A stretch of 64,000 nt of DNA, taken from NCBI GenBank assembly GCA_963550755.1, contig CAUVDV010000001.1, positions 1 to 64,000 on the forward strand. The letters are read 5' to 3'. The DNA is from W11650 sp963550755. GTDB lineage: Bacteria; Bacillota; Clostridia; Lachnospirales; Vallitaleaceae. Positions within the stretch are counted from its first letter, which is position 1; each line of letters opens with the position of its first letter. Made by a program: the position numbers and the translations under genes. Positions 17,527-25,190 of this stretch are shown one piece after another. The notes under the pieces were generated by a model. That model searched no databases. It was given only the letters and a program-made list of their open reading frames with translations, and had not been told where the DNA came from.

Positions 17527-17584
17527 AACCCCTCCTTATAAAAATTGATGCTTTATTTTTAGCCTGCCAGCTATGCTTCCTCCG

Positions 17585-18007
17585 TTAAAAATCAAAATCA
17601 TCCCGATACGTGTTCTCAGCCAGCGTTTTATTGATGTACTTAATCGCCTCCCCGGCGTCTTGAATCAAGCGCTCAATCCTTTCATCTGTAAGCGCCGTCT
17701 CCTTATCCTCCATCACAATGGATAAAAGTAAAGCCAGATTGATGCCGCTGATTAATTTAATCCCATGCGTTTTAATATACGCCGCGCATTCGTTGTTTGG
17801 GCTGCCGAAAGCTAAGTCGGTCAAAACAATCTTTTCATCCGCCGGATCTAATTTTGAAAAATAAATTTTCAGCTGCTCGGCTAAAGGCGTATCATCCAGA
17901 TAGGCATTGATGAAATCCACCTGGTTGCCGCCGCCGCAAATCAAATCCATCGCCGCCACAAATCCCTGCGCCAAGCTGGAATGGGAAACTACCAGTATTT
18001 TTCTCAT
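17585..18007 (-). CDS. PTS system mannose-family IIA component
   Basis: This 140-residue cytoplasmic subunit has the IIA-man phosphorylation motif SHSSLAQG, with His9 receiving phosphate from HPr. TDLAFGSPNN (about 63-72) is the conserved second motif. IIA and IIB are separate polypeptides here, as in sorbose- and glucoselysine-type systems. The gene follows the SIS enzyme gene by 15 bp. Confidence 0.94.
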   Translation of the reverse strand: MRKILVVSHSSLAQGFVAAMDLICGGGNQVDFINAYLDDTPLAEQLKIYFSKLDPADEKIVLTDLAFGSPNNECAAYIKTHGIKLISGINLALLLSIVMEDKETALTDERIERLIQDAGEAIKYINKTLAENTYRDDFDF

Positions 18008-18022
18008 AAATTTTTCTCCCTC

Positions 18023-19081
18023 TCAAAGTAATTTTTGAATATACTGATCGATCTGCCAGTGCAGCCTTTGCGTCAAATCCCTTCCCTTAAAATCGGCGAA
18101 ATAATAAGCCAGCACCTGACAGGCGGCCGCGAATTCCAGAAAATAAAAATATTCGCTTTTTAGTTCAAGTAATAAATCTACATCTGTCCCCGTTTCATTA
18201 CTAATAAAAATAGAATCGCCGATTTCATTTTTAATGAATTGATTGATTTTAAGACAGCGCTGCGAATCGCAATTTTTATTATAGAGAAAAACAAATAACA
18301 TTTCAGAATCAAACGCGTTTTGTGGCCCATGAATCAACTCCTCTATTTCATAGGAATCGCTCATAATTGGCAGCATTTCCATAAACTTAATCGCCGCCTC
18401 CTGGGCAATCGGCCAAAGATCGCCCTCGCCGGATACCATAACGCATTTTTTTTGATCTATCAGCGCGGCGTTTTTAACCGCCCAGCTTTCCGCTGTTTCA
18501 ATTACAGCGGGAAGAGAATTGGAAAGTGTTTTCAAATCCGCCAAATATCGCGCTATCTCTTTTTCCTCCAGTCCCGCTGTTTTGGCAATAGACATGCATA
18601 AAAGAAGACAACTGACGACGGTACAGGTATATCCCTTGGTCCGAAACAGAAATTCCTCTTCCCCACAGCCCAGGTTGCAATGAATATCCGCGGCTTTAGC
18701 AATCATACTTTCCCCATCCGCCGTCATGGATAAGTTCATCCGCTTCTGAGCGGTGATAAACCGAATACACCGCTCTATCGTCGCCGTCCGGCCAGTTTGA
18801 GAAAGAAAAACGTACAGCGCCTGGTCATTAATCATCGTTTTTTGATATAAAAAATCATTGGGGTAAGACAGGGTAATTCGCATTTTCAAGTTTTTCTCCG
18901 CGAAATGTTTCACCGCGAAAGCAGCGTTATACGAGCTTCCACTGGCAATAAATACAATTTCATCCGGGCAAAAAGAAAACTGCCGAATATACTTTGCGAT
19001 CTTCTGATCCCAAAAATCAAAATTACGAATTAATTGCTCGACCCTTTCCGGGATTTCTTTTATGGTATCTATTAACTGCAT
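18023..19081 (-). CDS. SIS-domain sugar-phosphate enzyme, deglycase/isomerase-like
   Basis: This 352-residue protein has two SIS domains of the GlmS/FrlB kind. The first phosphosugar loop is IASGSSYNAA (about 45-54), followed by VFLSQTGRTATI. The second half has MVSGEGDLWPIA and the SYEIEELIHGPQNAF motif, where the Glu and His match catalytic residues of GlmS-type isomerases and fructoselysine-6-phosphate deglycases. As first gene of a mannose-family PTS operon it probably processes the phosphorylated sugar or Amadori compound. The Salmonella gfr operon has a comparable design, but the substrate here is inferred, not shown. Confidence 0.85.
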   Translation of the reverse strand: MQLIDTIKEIPERVEQLIRNFDFWDQKIAKYIRQFSFCPDEIVFIASGSSYNAAFAVKHFAEKNLKMRITLSYPNDFLYQKTMINDQALYVFLSQTGRTATIERCIRFITAQKRMNLSMTADGESMIAKAADIHCNLGCGEEEFLFRTKGYTCTVVSCLLLCMSIAKTAGLEEKEIARYLADLKTLSNSLPAVIETAESWAVKNAALIDQKKCVMVSGEGDLWPIAQEAAIKFMEMLPIMSDSYEIEELIHGPQNAFDSEMLFVFLYNKNCDSQRCLKINQFIKNEIGDSIFISNETGTDVDLLLELKSEYFYFLEFAAACQVLAYYFADFKGRDLTQRLHWQIDQYIQKLL

Positions 19082-19167
19082 TTTTCCCCTCTCTTTAGAT
19101 TATTTCATTAAATTAGGTTCTCTAAACCCTTCTTTTTATTTATAATATACCGAAATAAAAGAAAAAT

Positions 19168-19211
19168 AAAGATATATTTTTGCACTTGTCTTGGTGCAGA
19201 AATATATCTTT
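19168..19211. promoter_or_regulatory. Large palindrome upstream of the PTS operon, candidate operator
   Basis: AAAGATATATTTTTGCAC (19168-19185) pairs with GTGCAGAAATATATCTTT (19194-19211), matching 17 of 18 positions across an 8-bp centre. It ends about 20 bp upstream of a minus-strand TATATT -10 candidate (19149-19144) that lacks a good -35 box. That geometry suits an activator site for the PRD regulator. Read as RNA on the minus strand it could also terminate, since T-rich DNA follows. Confidence 0.6.
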
Positions 19212-19505
19212 CGTTTTAGTTCTGAGTTTTTAATTAAATTCCTCAAAAATTTTAAATTATTCCAATTCCGCTTTTCCATTTTCATGCGAACAGTTTTTTC
19301 AGACAAGCTCCCCGCCCGAGCGAAAGCGCAAAATATTTCGACATTCGCGGTTGACGGCAGGTCTATTTCAATCTGCGAAAAGTTCGTTTTTCGGTCGGCA
19401 TTCCGCCAGGACGCACTCAGGCTTTCGCCAAGGTTTTTAGCAATTAACCGGACAAGTCAAGCCATTAACCCTAACCCGCAACTTGCGAAACAAAACGCAA
19501 AAATA
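19212..19505. other. Intergenic DNA upstream of the Fur-family gene
   Basis: I see no convincing gene or RNA here. A minus-strand or plus-strand open frame exists but has no ribosome binding site or recognisable protein. Confidence 0.5.
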
Positions 19506-19534
19506 TTGTTTTTATCCGCAAAGTATTATATAAT
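19506..19534 (+). promoter_or_regulatory. Promoter of the Fur-family regulator
   Basis: TTGTTT at 19506-19511 and a perfect TATAAT at 19529-19534 are 17 bp apart, 45 bp before the start codon. Confidence 0.75.
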
Positions 19535-19579
19535 AACAGCAAAAGAGCAACTATTTTACGGTTTAGGAAAGGAAACGCC

Positions 19580-20014
19580 ATGACTACTCAGGAATTTTGG
19601 AGCAAAGTAAAATCACCGGAATATAAAATCACCAAACCGCGGCTGGCTTTTGCTGAAGTTTTAGTTGAAAACCAAAACGTCATGCTGACGGCGGAAAGTC
19701 TGTACGCCAAAACCAGAGCGCTTTTCCCCAAGGCCAACCTATCCACTATCTACCGCAACTTAGAAGCCCTCGAGCAGCTGAATATGCTGTATAAAATCAC
19801 CACGGACAAAGGCATTAACCTATATAAGCTAAAATGCGCCAACAGTCAGCATCATCATCACATTATCTGCACCGGCTGCGGCAAAGTGCTGGATATTCAT
19901 TACTGCCCCTATGACACTTTTAACAAGATCGCCGCTGAAGCCGGCTTTACTATCTCTGAGCACCGGCTCGAGCTTTACGGCCTATGCGCCGACTGTCAGG
20001 CAAAATCGCGGTAA
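19580..20014 (+). CDS. Fur-family metal-responsive repressor (Zur/PerR-like)
   Basis: This 144-residue protein starts at ATG 19580 after AGGAAAGG. The winged helix includes LFPKANLSTIYRNLEAL (about 48-64), the Fur DNA-recognition helix. The metal-binding half has a HHHH run (about 91-94), CTGC, and a C-terminal CADC, giving two CxxC pairs for a structural zinc. Which metal it senses cannot be decided; the histidine-rich motif and short length fit Zur or Fur. Its 3' end overlaps the convergent hydrolase gene by 19 bp. Confidence 0.9.
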   Translation: MTTQEFWSKVKSPEYKITKPRLAFAEVLVENQNVMLTAESLYAKTRALFPKANLSTIYRNLEALEQLNMLYKITTDKGINLYKLKCANSQHHHHIICTGCGKVLDIHYCPYDTFNKIAAEAGFTISEHRLELYGLCADCQAKSR

Positions 20015-20670
20015 AGCTCAATGCCGTTCATCTGCATTTGATAAAGCGCCACCGTATTCATCAGTTCCGCTTGGTGATTGGTCGCCGGCAAATCAAAGGT
20101 TTCCACCGTCGTCAGCGGCAGCATCAAGCGGGAAACAATATTTTTCTCATTAAAATAGCTTTTCAGCGTCAAGCTAAAGTTCAGCACACAAATATCGGTC
20201 ACTAAGCCGGTGATCACAAAGTTCACCACCTCCGGATGCTCGGTCAACCAAGTTTGAAAACCCGCCGCCATAAAGCCGTTGATGCAGTTCTTTTCAATTT
20301 GCCGGCTCCTTTCACCTGCTTCCAGTATCAATTCGCTGATCAGTTCCGTTTCGGCCGTCCCTTTCAGGCAATGCGGCACATAAGCGGCAAACTCAGTACT
20401 GTCCTTGGTGTGGCAGTCCTGAAAATAAATTTTATAAAAGCCCCTCGTTTCCTCATTTAAACGTTTCACCGGCAAAGTAATATCCTTGGCCCGCTCCGAG
20501 GACAAAGGCCCTTGACTGACAAAGCCTTTGATCACGTCGACAAAAACAATCGCCGTCTGATCTGGATCCAAGCTTTTTAAACTTAAATCCGGCAAGCTTT
20601 TCCAGCTTTCTTCTATCGCCAGCAAACTAATCATCGCTTCTTCTTTTTTGGAAAATAAATCAAACCGCAT
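19996..20670 (-). CDS. Isochorismatase-family cysteine hydrolase, nicotinamidase-like
   Basis: This 224-residue protein belongs to the isochorismatase/nicotinamidase superfamily. The catalytic triad is visible as Asp45 (FVDV), Lys127 (IEKNCINGF) and Cys161 (TDICV). About 30 extra N-terminal residues precede the core. Such enzymes hydrolyse amides such as nicotinamide; the substrate is not certain. The start ATG 20670 has AAAGGAG 6 nt upstream. The gene is convergent with, and overlaps, the Fur-family gene. Confidence 0.85.
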   Translation of the reverse strand: MRFDLFSKKEEAMISLLAIEESWKSLPDLSLKSLDPDQTAIVFVDVIKGFVSQGPLSSERAKDITLPVKRLNEETRGFYKIYFQDCHTKDSTEFAAYVPHCLKGTAETELISELILEAGERSRQIEKNCINGFMAAGFQTWLTEHPEVVNFVITGLVTDICVLNFSLTLKSYFNEKNIVSRLMLPLTTVETFDLPATNHQAELMNTVALYQMQMNGIELYRDFA

Positions 20671-20699
20671 GATAAACTCCTTTCTGCTTGCTCCGGATC

Positions 20700-20724
20700 A
20701 AAAGGGCAGGCCGTCCGCCTGCCC
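20700..20724 (-). terminator. Terminator of metY
   Basis: GGGCAGGC (20704-20711) pairs perfectly with GCCTGCCC (20717-20724) across 5 nt. On the minus strand the stem is followed by TTTT. Confidence 0.8.
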
Positions 20725-20781
20725 CCGCGCAAACATTCCGATCAAAGCCGCCGACTTAACCGCTTTTAACGGCTGCCGGCT

Positions 20782-22056
20782 TTAAACCTGACTTAACGCG
20801 TTTTTGACATCCGCTAAAATATCCTCAATATTTTCAATCCCAACCGAGAACCGCACCGTTCCCTCCGAAATCCCGGCCGCCGTCAGCTGCTCCGGTGTCA
20901 ATTGGCGATGGGTCGATGTGGCCGGATGCAAAATACAGGAGCGAATATCAGCGACATGTACTTCATTGCTGACCAGTTCCAAACTGTCGATAAAGCGGGT
21001 CGCCGCTGCCCGGCCACCGGCCATATCAAATGACACCACGCCCGAAGCGCCGACCGGCATATATTTTTGCTGCAAAGCGTGACAGGGATCACTCTCCAGC
21101 CCCGGATAAGCCACTTTGGCAATTTTATCAGAAGCCAAGAGGAACCTTGCGACCGCCAGAGCATTCTCCGAATGTGCCTTCATCCGCAAAACCAATGTTT
21201 CCAGGCCCAAGTTTAAAATAAAAGCAGTCAGGGCCGGCGGATAAACGCCGAAATCCCGCATCAGCTGCACTCTGGCCTTAACAATATAAGCCAAATCGCC
21301 AAAGCTTTCCGTATAGCTAAGACCATGATAGGACGGGTCAGGCTCGGTCAGCTCAGGAAACTTGCCGTTTTTCCAATCGAACTTACCGCTGTCCACAATC
21401 ACCCCGCCGACTGCCACGGCATGGCCGTCCATATATTTGGTGGTCGAATGAACCACGATGTCCGCTCCATGCTCAATCGGCCGGCACAGTGCGGGCGTGG
21501 CCAAAGTATTATCCATAATCAGCGGCACGCCCATTTCATGCGCGACTCCCGCCCATTTTTCAATATCTAAGATAACCAGCGCCGGATTGGCCAAGGTTTC
21601 GGCAAAAACCGCTTTGGTATTCGGCCGGAAAGCCGCCTTTAATTCCTCGGCTGAGGCCATGGAGTCCACAAAGCTGCATTCAATCCCAAACTGTTTTAAG
21701 CGAACGGCAAATAAATTAACCGTGCCGCCGTAAATGCTGGTGCTGCTGATAAAATGATCGCCCGTCTGCAAAATATTTAATAAGCTGAGCAGCGTTGCCG
21801 CCTGCCCGGAGGAGGTACATAGCGCCGCCGCGCCGCTTTCCAAAGCGGCAATCTTTTTTTCCACCGCTTCCACCGTCGGATTGGACAGCCGCGAGTACAT
21901 GTGGCCGCTGGCCGTCAGGTCAAACAACTTGCCGATGTGCTCCGTGCTGTCATAGGTATAGGTGGTTGACTGATAAATCGGCAGCACCCGCGGTTCCCCG
22001 TTTCCGGGCGTATAACCGGCGTGCAGTGCCATAGTTTGTTGTCCTTGTTTCATCAT
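20782..22056 (-). CDS. metY: O-acetylhomoserine aminocarboxypropyltransferase (sulfhydrylase)
   Basis: This 424-residue PLP enzyme of the Cys/Met metabolism family makes homocysteine from O-acetylhomoserine and sulfide. The early QSTTYTYDSTEH segment and SGHMYSRLSNPTVEAVE are typical. The PLP lysine lies in VVHSTTKYMDGH. The RxSxGIEN(xED) end motif (VRFSVGIENIEDI) is present. The 420-430 residue length and internal insertions fit MetY rather than MetB/MetC. Start ATG 22056 follows AAAGG. No SAM riboswitch or T-box was recognised upstream. Confidence 0.93.
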   Translation of the reverse strand: MMKQGQQTMALHAGYTPGNGEPRVLPIYQSTTYTYDSTEHIGKLFDLTASGHMYSRLSNPTVEAVEKKIAALESGAAALCTSSGQAATLLSLLNILQTGDHFISSTSIYGGTVNLFAVRLKQFGIECSFVDSMASAEELKAAFRPNTKAVFAETLANPALVILDIEKWAGVAHEMGVPLIMDNTLATPALCRPIEHGADIVVHSTTKYMDGHAVAVGGVIVDSGKFDWKNGKFPELTEPDPSYHGLSYTESFGDLAYIVKARVQLMRDFGVYPPALTAFILNLGLETLVLRMKAHSENALAVARFLLASDKIAKVAYPGLESDPCHALQQKYMPVGASGVVSFDMAGGRAAATRFIDSLELVSNEVHVADIRSCILHPATSTHRQLTPEQLTAAGISEGTVRFSVGIENIEDILADVKNALSQV

Positions 22057-22376
22057 TTTTTCCTTTCTTTTACATATTTGCATTCAGGCAAGCAGCCGAT
22101 AATCTTAATACACCGGGGAGAGCTTGCTCTATAGGCATATCAAGCACAAATATCCATTTGCTTAACGCGTATCGACGGAATCAGCAAAAAAAGATTTCGC
22201 CGTTCCCGCCTAACTTGCCCGAAAGTTTCCTTAATTTTCCAGCAGCCAGGTTTTCTTTGCTCTTCCTTGGTCATCGGATTTAGCCGCTTATAACCATTTT
22301 CCGGCTTTCTGCACCGGCGGCCTTCCTTGCGCGAAAGCCGGCTGGCCTTGACCTTGGCCGGTTATTGCTCCCCGCC
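22057..22376. other. Intergenic DNA between metY and the dehydrogenase gene
   Basis: About 320 bp without a gene. It holds a weak 9-bp hairpin (CCGGCTTTC 22311-22319 with GAAAGCCGG 22333-22341) downstream of the dehydrogenase, without a T-tract. I see no S-box or T-box signature in the metY leader. Confidence 0.5.
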
Positions 22377-23252
22377 TTACTTATCTGCCTCGGTCTGATA
22401 ATAGCGAAACAGCGCCTGCGTTCCCAAATCGCCCATGCCCTCTGCCGCCATGCTTTCATAATGCCGAAGTACCAGTTCCAGCACGCTCAGATCCAGCCCG
22501 GCCGCTATTGCTTCTTCCTGAGCCAGCTTCATGTCCTTAATAAAATGCTTGATAAAAAAACCCGGTGCAAAATCCCCCGCCAAAATCCGAGGTGCTAAGC
22601 TCTCCAGCTGCCGACTGCCGGCCGCTCCGCTGCCAATCGAACGCAGCACCGTCGGCAGGTCCAAGTCCTTGGCACAGGCGTAGTTTAGCGCCTCGCATAC
22701 GCCGGAAATCGTACCGGCAATGATGATTTGATTGACCATTTTGGTATGCTGCCCCTTGCCGGCCGTCCCCTGATAATTAATATTGCTGCCCATCGCCGCA
22801 AACAGCGGATAGCACGCGTCAAAATCCGCCCGCTCGCCGCCAACTAAAATAGAAAGCGTTCCCTCGCGGGCTCCGGTATCGCCGCCGGTTACCGGCGCAT
22901 CTAAGGCATGAACCCCCAATTCCTTTGCCTCGGCGTAAATCTTTTCCGCCAGCTTCGGGCTGGAGGTGGTCATATCAATCACATAAGCGCCCGGCTTTAC
23001 ATTCGCCAAAATTCCGTTCGGCCCGAAATATACTTCCTCCACATCCGCCGGATAACCGACAATCGTAATCACGGCTTCCGCTTCCCGCACGCAGTCGCCA
23101 ATACTGTTATAGCAGCGCACCCCTTCGCTGATTAAATCCGCTGCTTTTTCCCAGTGCCTGGCATAAATATCAACCTCAAAGCCGGCTTTACGCAAATTGC
23201 GCAGCATTGACTTGCCCATAATACCCGTGCCGATAAATACGATTTTTTTCAT
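22377..23252 (-). CDS. NAD(P)-dependent beta-hydroxyacid dehydrogenase (3-hydroxyisobutyrate dehydrogenase/tartronate semialdehyde reductase family)
   Basis: This 291-residue protein starts MKKIVFIGTGIMGKSM at ATG 23252 with AAAGGAG upstream. The Rossmann motif GTGIMG is at residues 8-13. The substrate motif DAPVTGGDTGAREGTL and the catalytic lysine in HTKMVNQ are the family hallmarks. It could reduce tartronate semialdehyde or oxidise 3-hydroxyisobutyrate; sequence alone does not decide. It follows sigH by 38 bp and may be read from the same transcript. Confidence 0.88.
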   Translation of the reverse strand: MKKIVFIGTGIMGKSMLRNLRKAGFEVDIYARHWEKAADLISEGVRCYNSIGDCVREAEAVITIVGYPADVEEVYFGPNGILANVKPGAYVIDMTTSSPKLAEKIYAEAKELGVHALDAPVTGGDTGAREGTLSILVGGERADFDACYPLFAAMGSNINYQGTAGKGQHTKMVNQIIIAGTISGVCEALNYACAKDLDLPTVLRSIGSGAAGSRQLESLAPRILAGDFAPGFFIKHFIKDMKLAQEEAIAAGLDLSVLELVLRHYESMAAEGMGDLGTQALFRYYQTEADK

Positions 23253-23290
23253 AAACTCCTTTCTCCTTTTAGTCAAAACTTAATTTTTGC

Positions 23291-23914
23291 CTAGTTCCCG
23301 CTGCGTACCACTTCTTCCGCCTTTTTCTTAATGCGCTGCAAGGCGTTGTCAATCGACTTAACCGGCCGCTGTAAGACTTCGGCCACCTCTTTATAATTCA
23401 CCCCGTTTAAATGAAGCTGTAAGACCTGTTTTTCCAGCTCGCTCAGCTTACCAAGCAGTTCCTCTTTAATCCGGGCGCTTTCCTCCTGCCCGATAATTAA
23501 GTTTTCCGGATCCTCCAGCCGGCCGGCCGGGACATAAACCAGCATATCCTCATCGCTTTCTTCTTCCTCAAAGTCAAAAGCCGGTTTGTTTAAGGAAATA
23601 TAATTATTTAACGGCCCATGCTTTTTCCTCGCCGAGCGCTTGACCGCCGTAATGATTTGCCGGGTAATGCACAGTTCGGCAAACGGAAAAAAGGCAATGT
23701 TCTTCTGGGCCTGAAAATCCCGGATTGCTTTAAACAGCCCAATCATTCCTTCCTGCGTCAAATCCTCGCGGCTGCCGCCGTTAATAAAATACGAGCGGGA
23801 TTTTTTCTCCACCAGCGGCTTATAACGGCTGAATAAATAGTCCATCGCCTCATTGTCGCCATCGCTGATTAAGTTTAAAATTTCTTCATCGGTCAACTTG
23901 GAGTAATTTTTCAT
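23291..23914 (-). CDS. sigH: RNA polymerase sigma factor SigH (Spo0H-type)
   Basis: This 207-residue sigma-70 family factor has region 2 with EDLTQEGMIGLFKAIRDF (about 50-67) and FAELCITRQIITAVKRS, and region 4 near the C-terminus with LNGVNYKEVAEVL and KSIDNALQRIKKK. The size and the location downstream of rlmB match the Bacillus/Clostridium sigH locus. SigH directs early sporulation and transition-phase genes. It supports an endospore-forming lineage. Confidence 0.92.
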   Translation of the reverse strand: MKNYSKLTDEEILNLISDGDNEAMDYLFSRYKPLVEKKSRSYFINGGSREDLTQEGMIGLFKAIRDFQAQKNIAFFPFAELCITRQIITAVKRSARKKHGPLNNYISLNKPAFDFEEEESDEDMLVYVPAGRLEDPENLIIGQEESARIKEELLGKLSELEKQVLQLHLNGVNYKEVAEVLQRPVKSIDNALQRIKKKAEEVVRSGN

Positions 23915-24098
23915 ACCTACCCTTTCTGTTTTTAGTTTCTCTTTTATCGGCCAGGCACTGCGTCATTTTGGCCGGCCGAAAGCTTGGCCTTTCTGCCTGA
24001 ACCGGCTCCTCTTAGTAAAAGACATCGGCCGCAGAAAAACAGAAAGGCTTCGCCTGCCCGGCCCGCAATCTGCTCTGCGTCCGTTTTTAAACCGGCCG

Positions 24099-24884
24099 TT
24101 AAAATCCCCGGCGCTGGCGAACTGCTTCATAAATGAGGATGCCGGCCGAAACCGACGCATTTAGCGAATCGATCCGGCCAAACATCGGCACCGATACGAT
24201 AAAATCACATTTTTCTCTGGTCAGGCGGGAAAGTCCGTCGCCCTCGCTGCCAATAACGATGCCCAGCGCTCCCTTTAAATCGGCCTGATACATGAGCTGC
24301 CCGTCCATATCGGCGCCGGCGATCCATAGTCCCTGCTTTTTCAGGTAATCAATGGTTTGGTTTATATTGGTGACCTGCGCCACCGGCAGATATTCAATCG
24401 CCCCGGAGCTGGTCTTAGCCACCGTTTCCGTCAACGGCGCCGACCGCCGCTCCGGCACAATCACCCCATGGCAACCCGCCTGATGCGCCGTCCGAATAAT
24501 TGCCCCCAGATTATGTGGGTCGGTAATCTGGTCCAATAAAATAACAAAAGGCGGTTCCCCCTTTTGCGCTGCCGCATCTAAAATATCATCCAGTGATGTG
24601 TACGCATACGCTCCGGCCACGGCTACCACTCCCTGATGCTTGTCCGGGCAGTAGCGGTCAAGCTCCTCCTTCGGCAAATACCGAACCGGCACTCCGGCCG
24701 CCGCTGCTAAGGCTTCCAACTCCGCATTTCGGCTGCCTTCCTGCAAAAGGAGCTCCCTCACTGCGCCGCCGGCCTTTAATTTCTCCGCCGCCGCATGATA
24801 ACCGCCCAGCCATAAGCTGCCGTCCTTGGGTCTAACATAGGCGCGTTTACTGTTTTTTTCATTTTTTTGATAATTTTTTCCCAT
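24099..24884 (-). CDS. rlmB: 23S rRNA (guanosine-2'-O-)-methyltransferase, TrmH/RlmB family
   Basis: This 261-residue SPOUT methyltransferase has an N-terminal substrate-binding domain (about 25-95) and the knotted catalytic domain with DQITDPHNLGAIIRTA (motif 1), the IVIGSEGDGLSRL motif 2 and IPMFGRIDSLNASVSAG-like motif 3 (read here as VPMFGRIDSLNAS). It modifies a guanosine in the 23S rRNA peptidyl-transferase region. The mrnC-rlmB-sigH order is conserved in Bacillota, here interrupted by a flippase gene. Confidence 0.93.
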   Translation of the reverse strand: MGKNYQKNEKNSKRAYVRPKDGSLWLGGYHAAAEKLKAGGAVRELLLQEGSRNAELEALAAAAGVPVRYLPKEELDRYCPDKHQGVVAVAGAYAYTSLDDILDAAAQKGEPPFVILLDQITDPHNLGAIIRTAHQAGCHGVIVPERRSAPLTETVAKTSSGAIEYLPVAQVTNINQTIDYLKKQGLWIAGADMDGQLMYQADLKGALGIVIGSEGDGLSRLTREKCDFIVSVPMFGRIDSLNASVSAGILIYEAVRQRRGF

Positions 24885-25190
24885 TCTTTTCTCACTTTAT
24901 TGCTTTACTTTTTTCTGTATTTTTTCTGTCTTCCGCTAAGCCTCCTAAATTCAGGCTTTCATCGGCTGCATAAATGCCATATCGCAAATCCCCATTCCCG
25001 GCCGCCGCAAAGATCCGCCTTTCTAAAACGAGCGCGCCAAAAAACTATTCAAATGAACCCCGACAAGCTGAGTTTTTAATTAAGCCCTGCGGCAACGGCA
25101 CCGCCAAAATACCCCAGCTCCATTTTCTCAATATCGGCGGATTTCCCGGCCATGATTTTACCACTTTCCTATATCGCACACCAGCCGGTA
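24885..25190. other. Intergenic DNA between rlmB and the flippase gene
   Basis: About 306 bp with no supported gene. Open frames here are continuations of the flippase shadow frames. No clear terminator or promoter was seen. Confidence 0.5.

Noticed and set aside
19168..19211. Rho-independent terminator for an upstream transcript
   Set aside because: No gene ends just upstream on either strand, and the arms are long and AT-rich with GC at the centre, more like an operator; termination is not fully excluded.
22057..22200. SAM riboswitch or T-box in the metY leader
   Set aside because: I could not find the conserved cores of S-box or T-box RNAs; only a short AGAGC/GCTCT hairpin is present.
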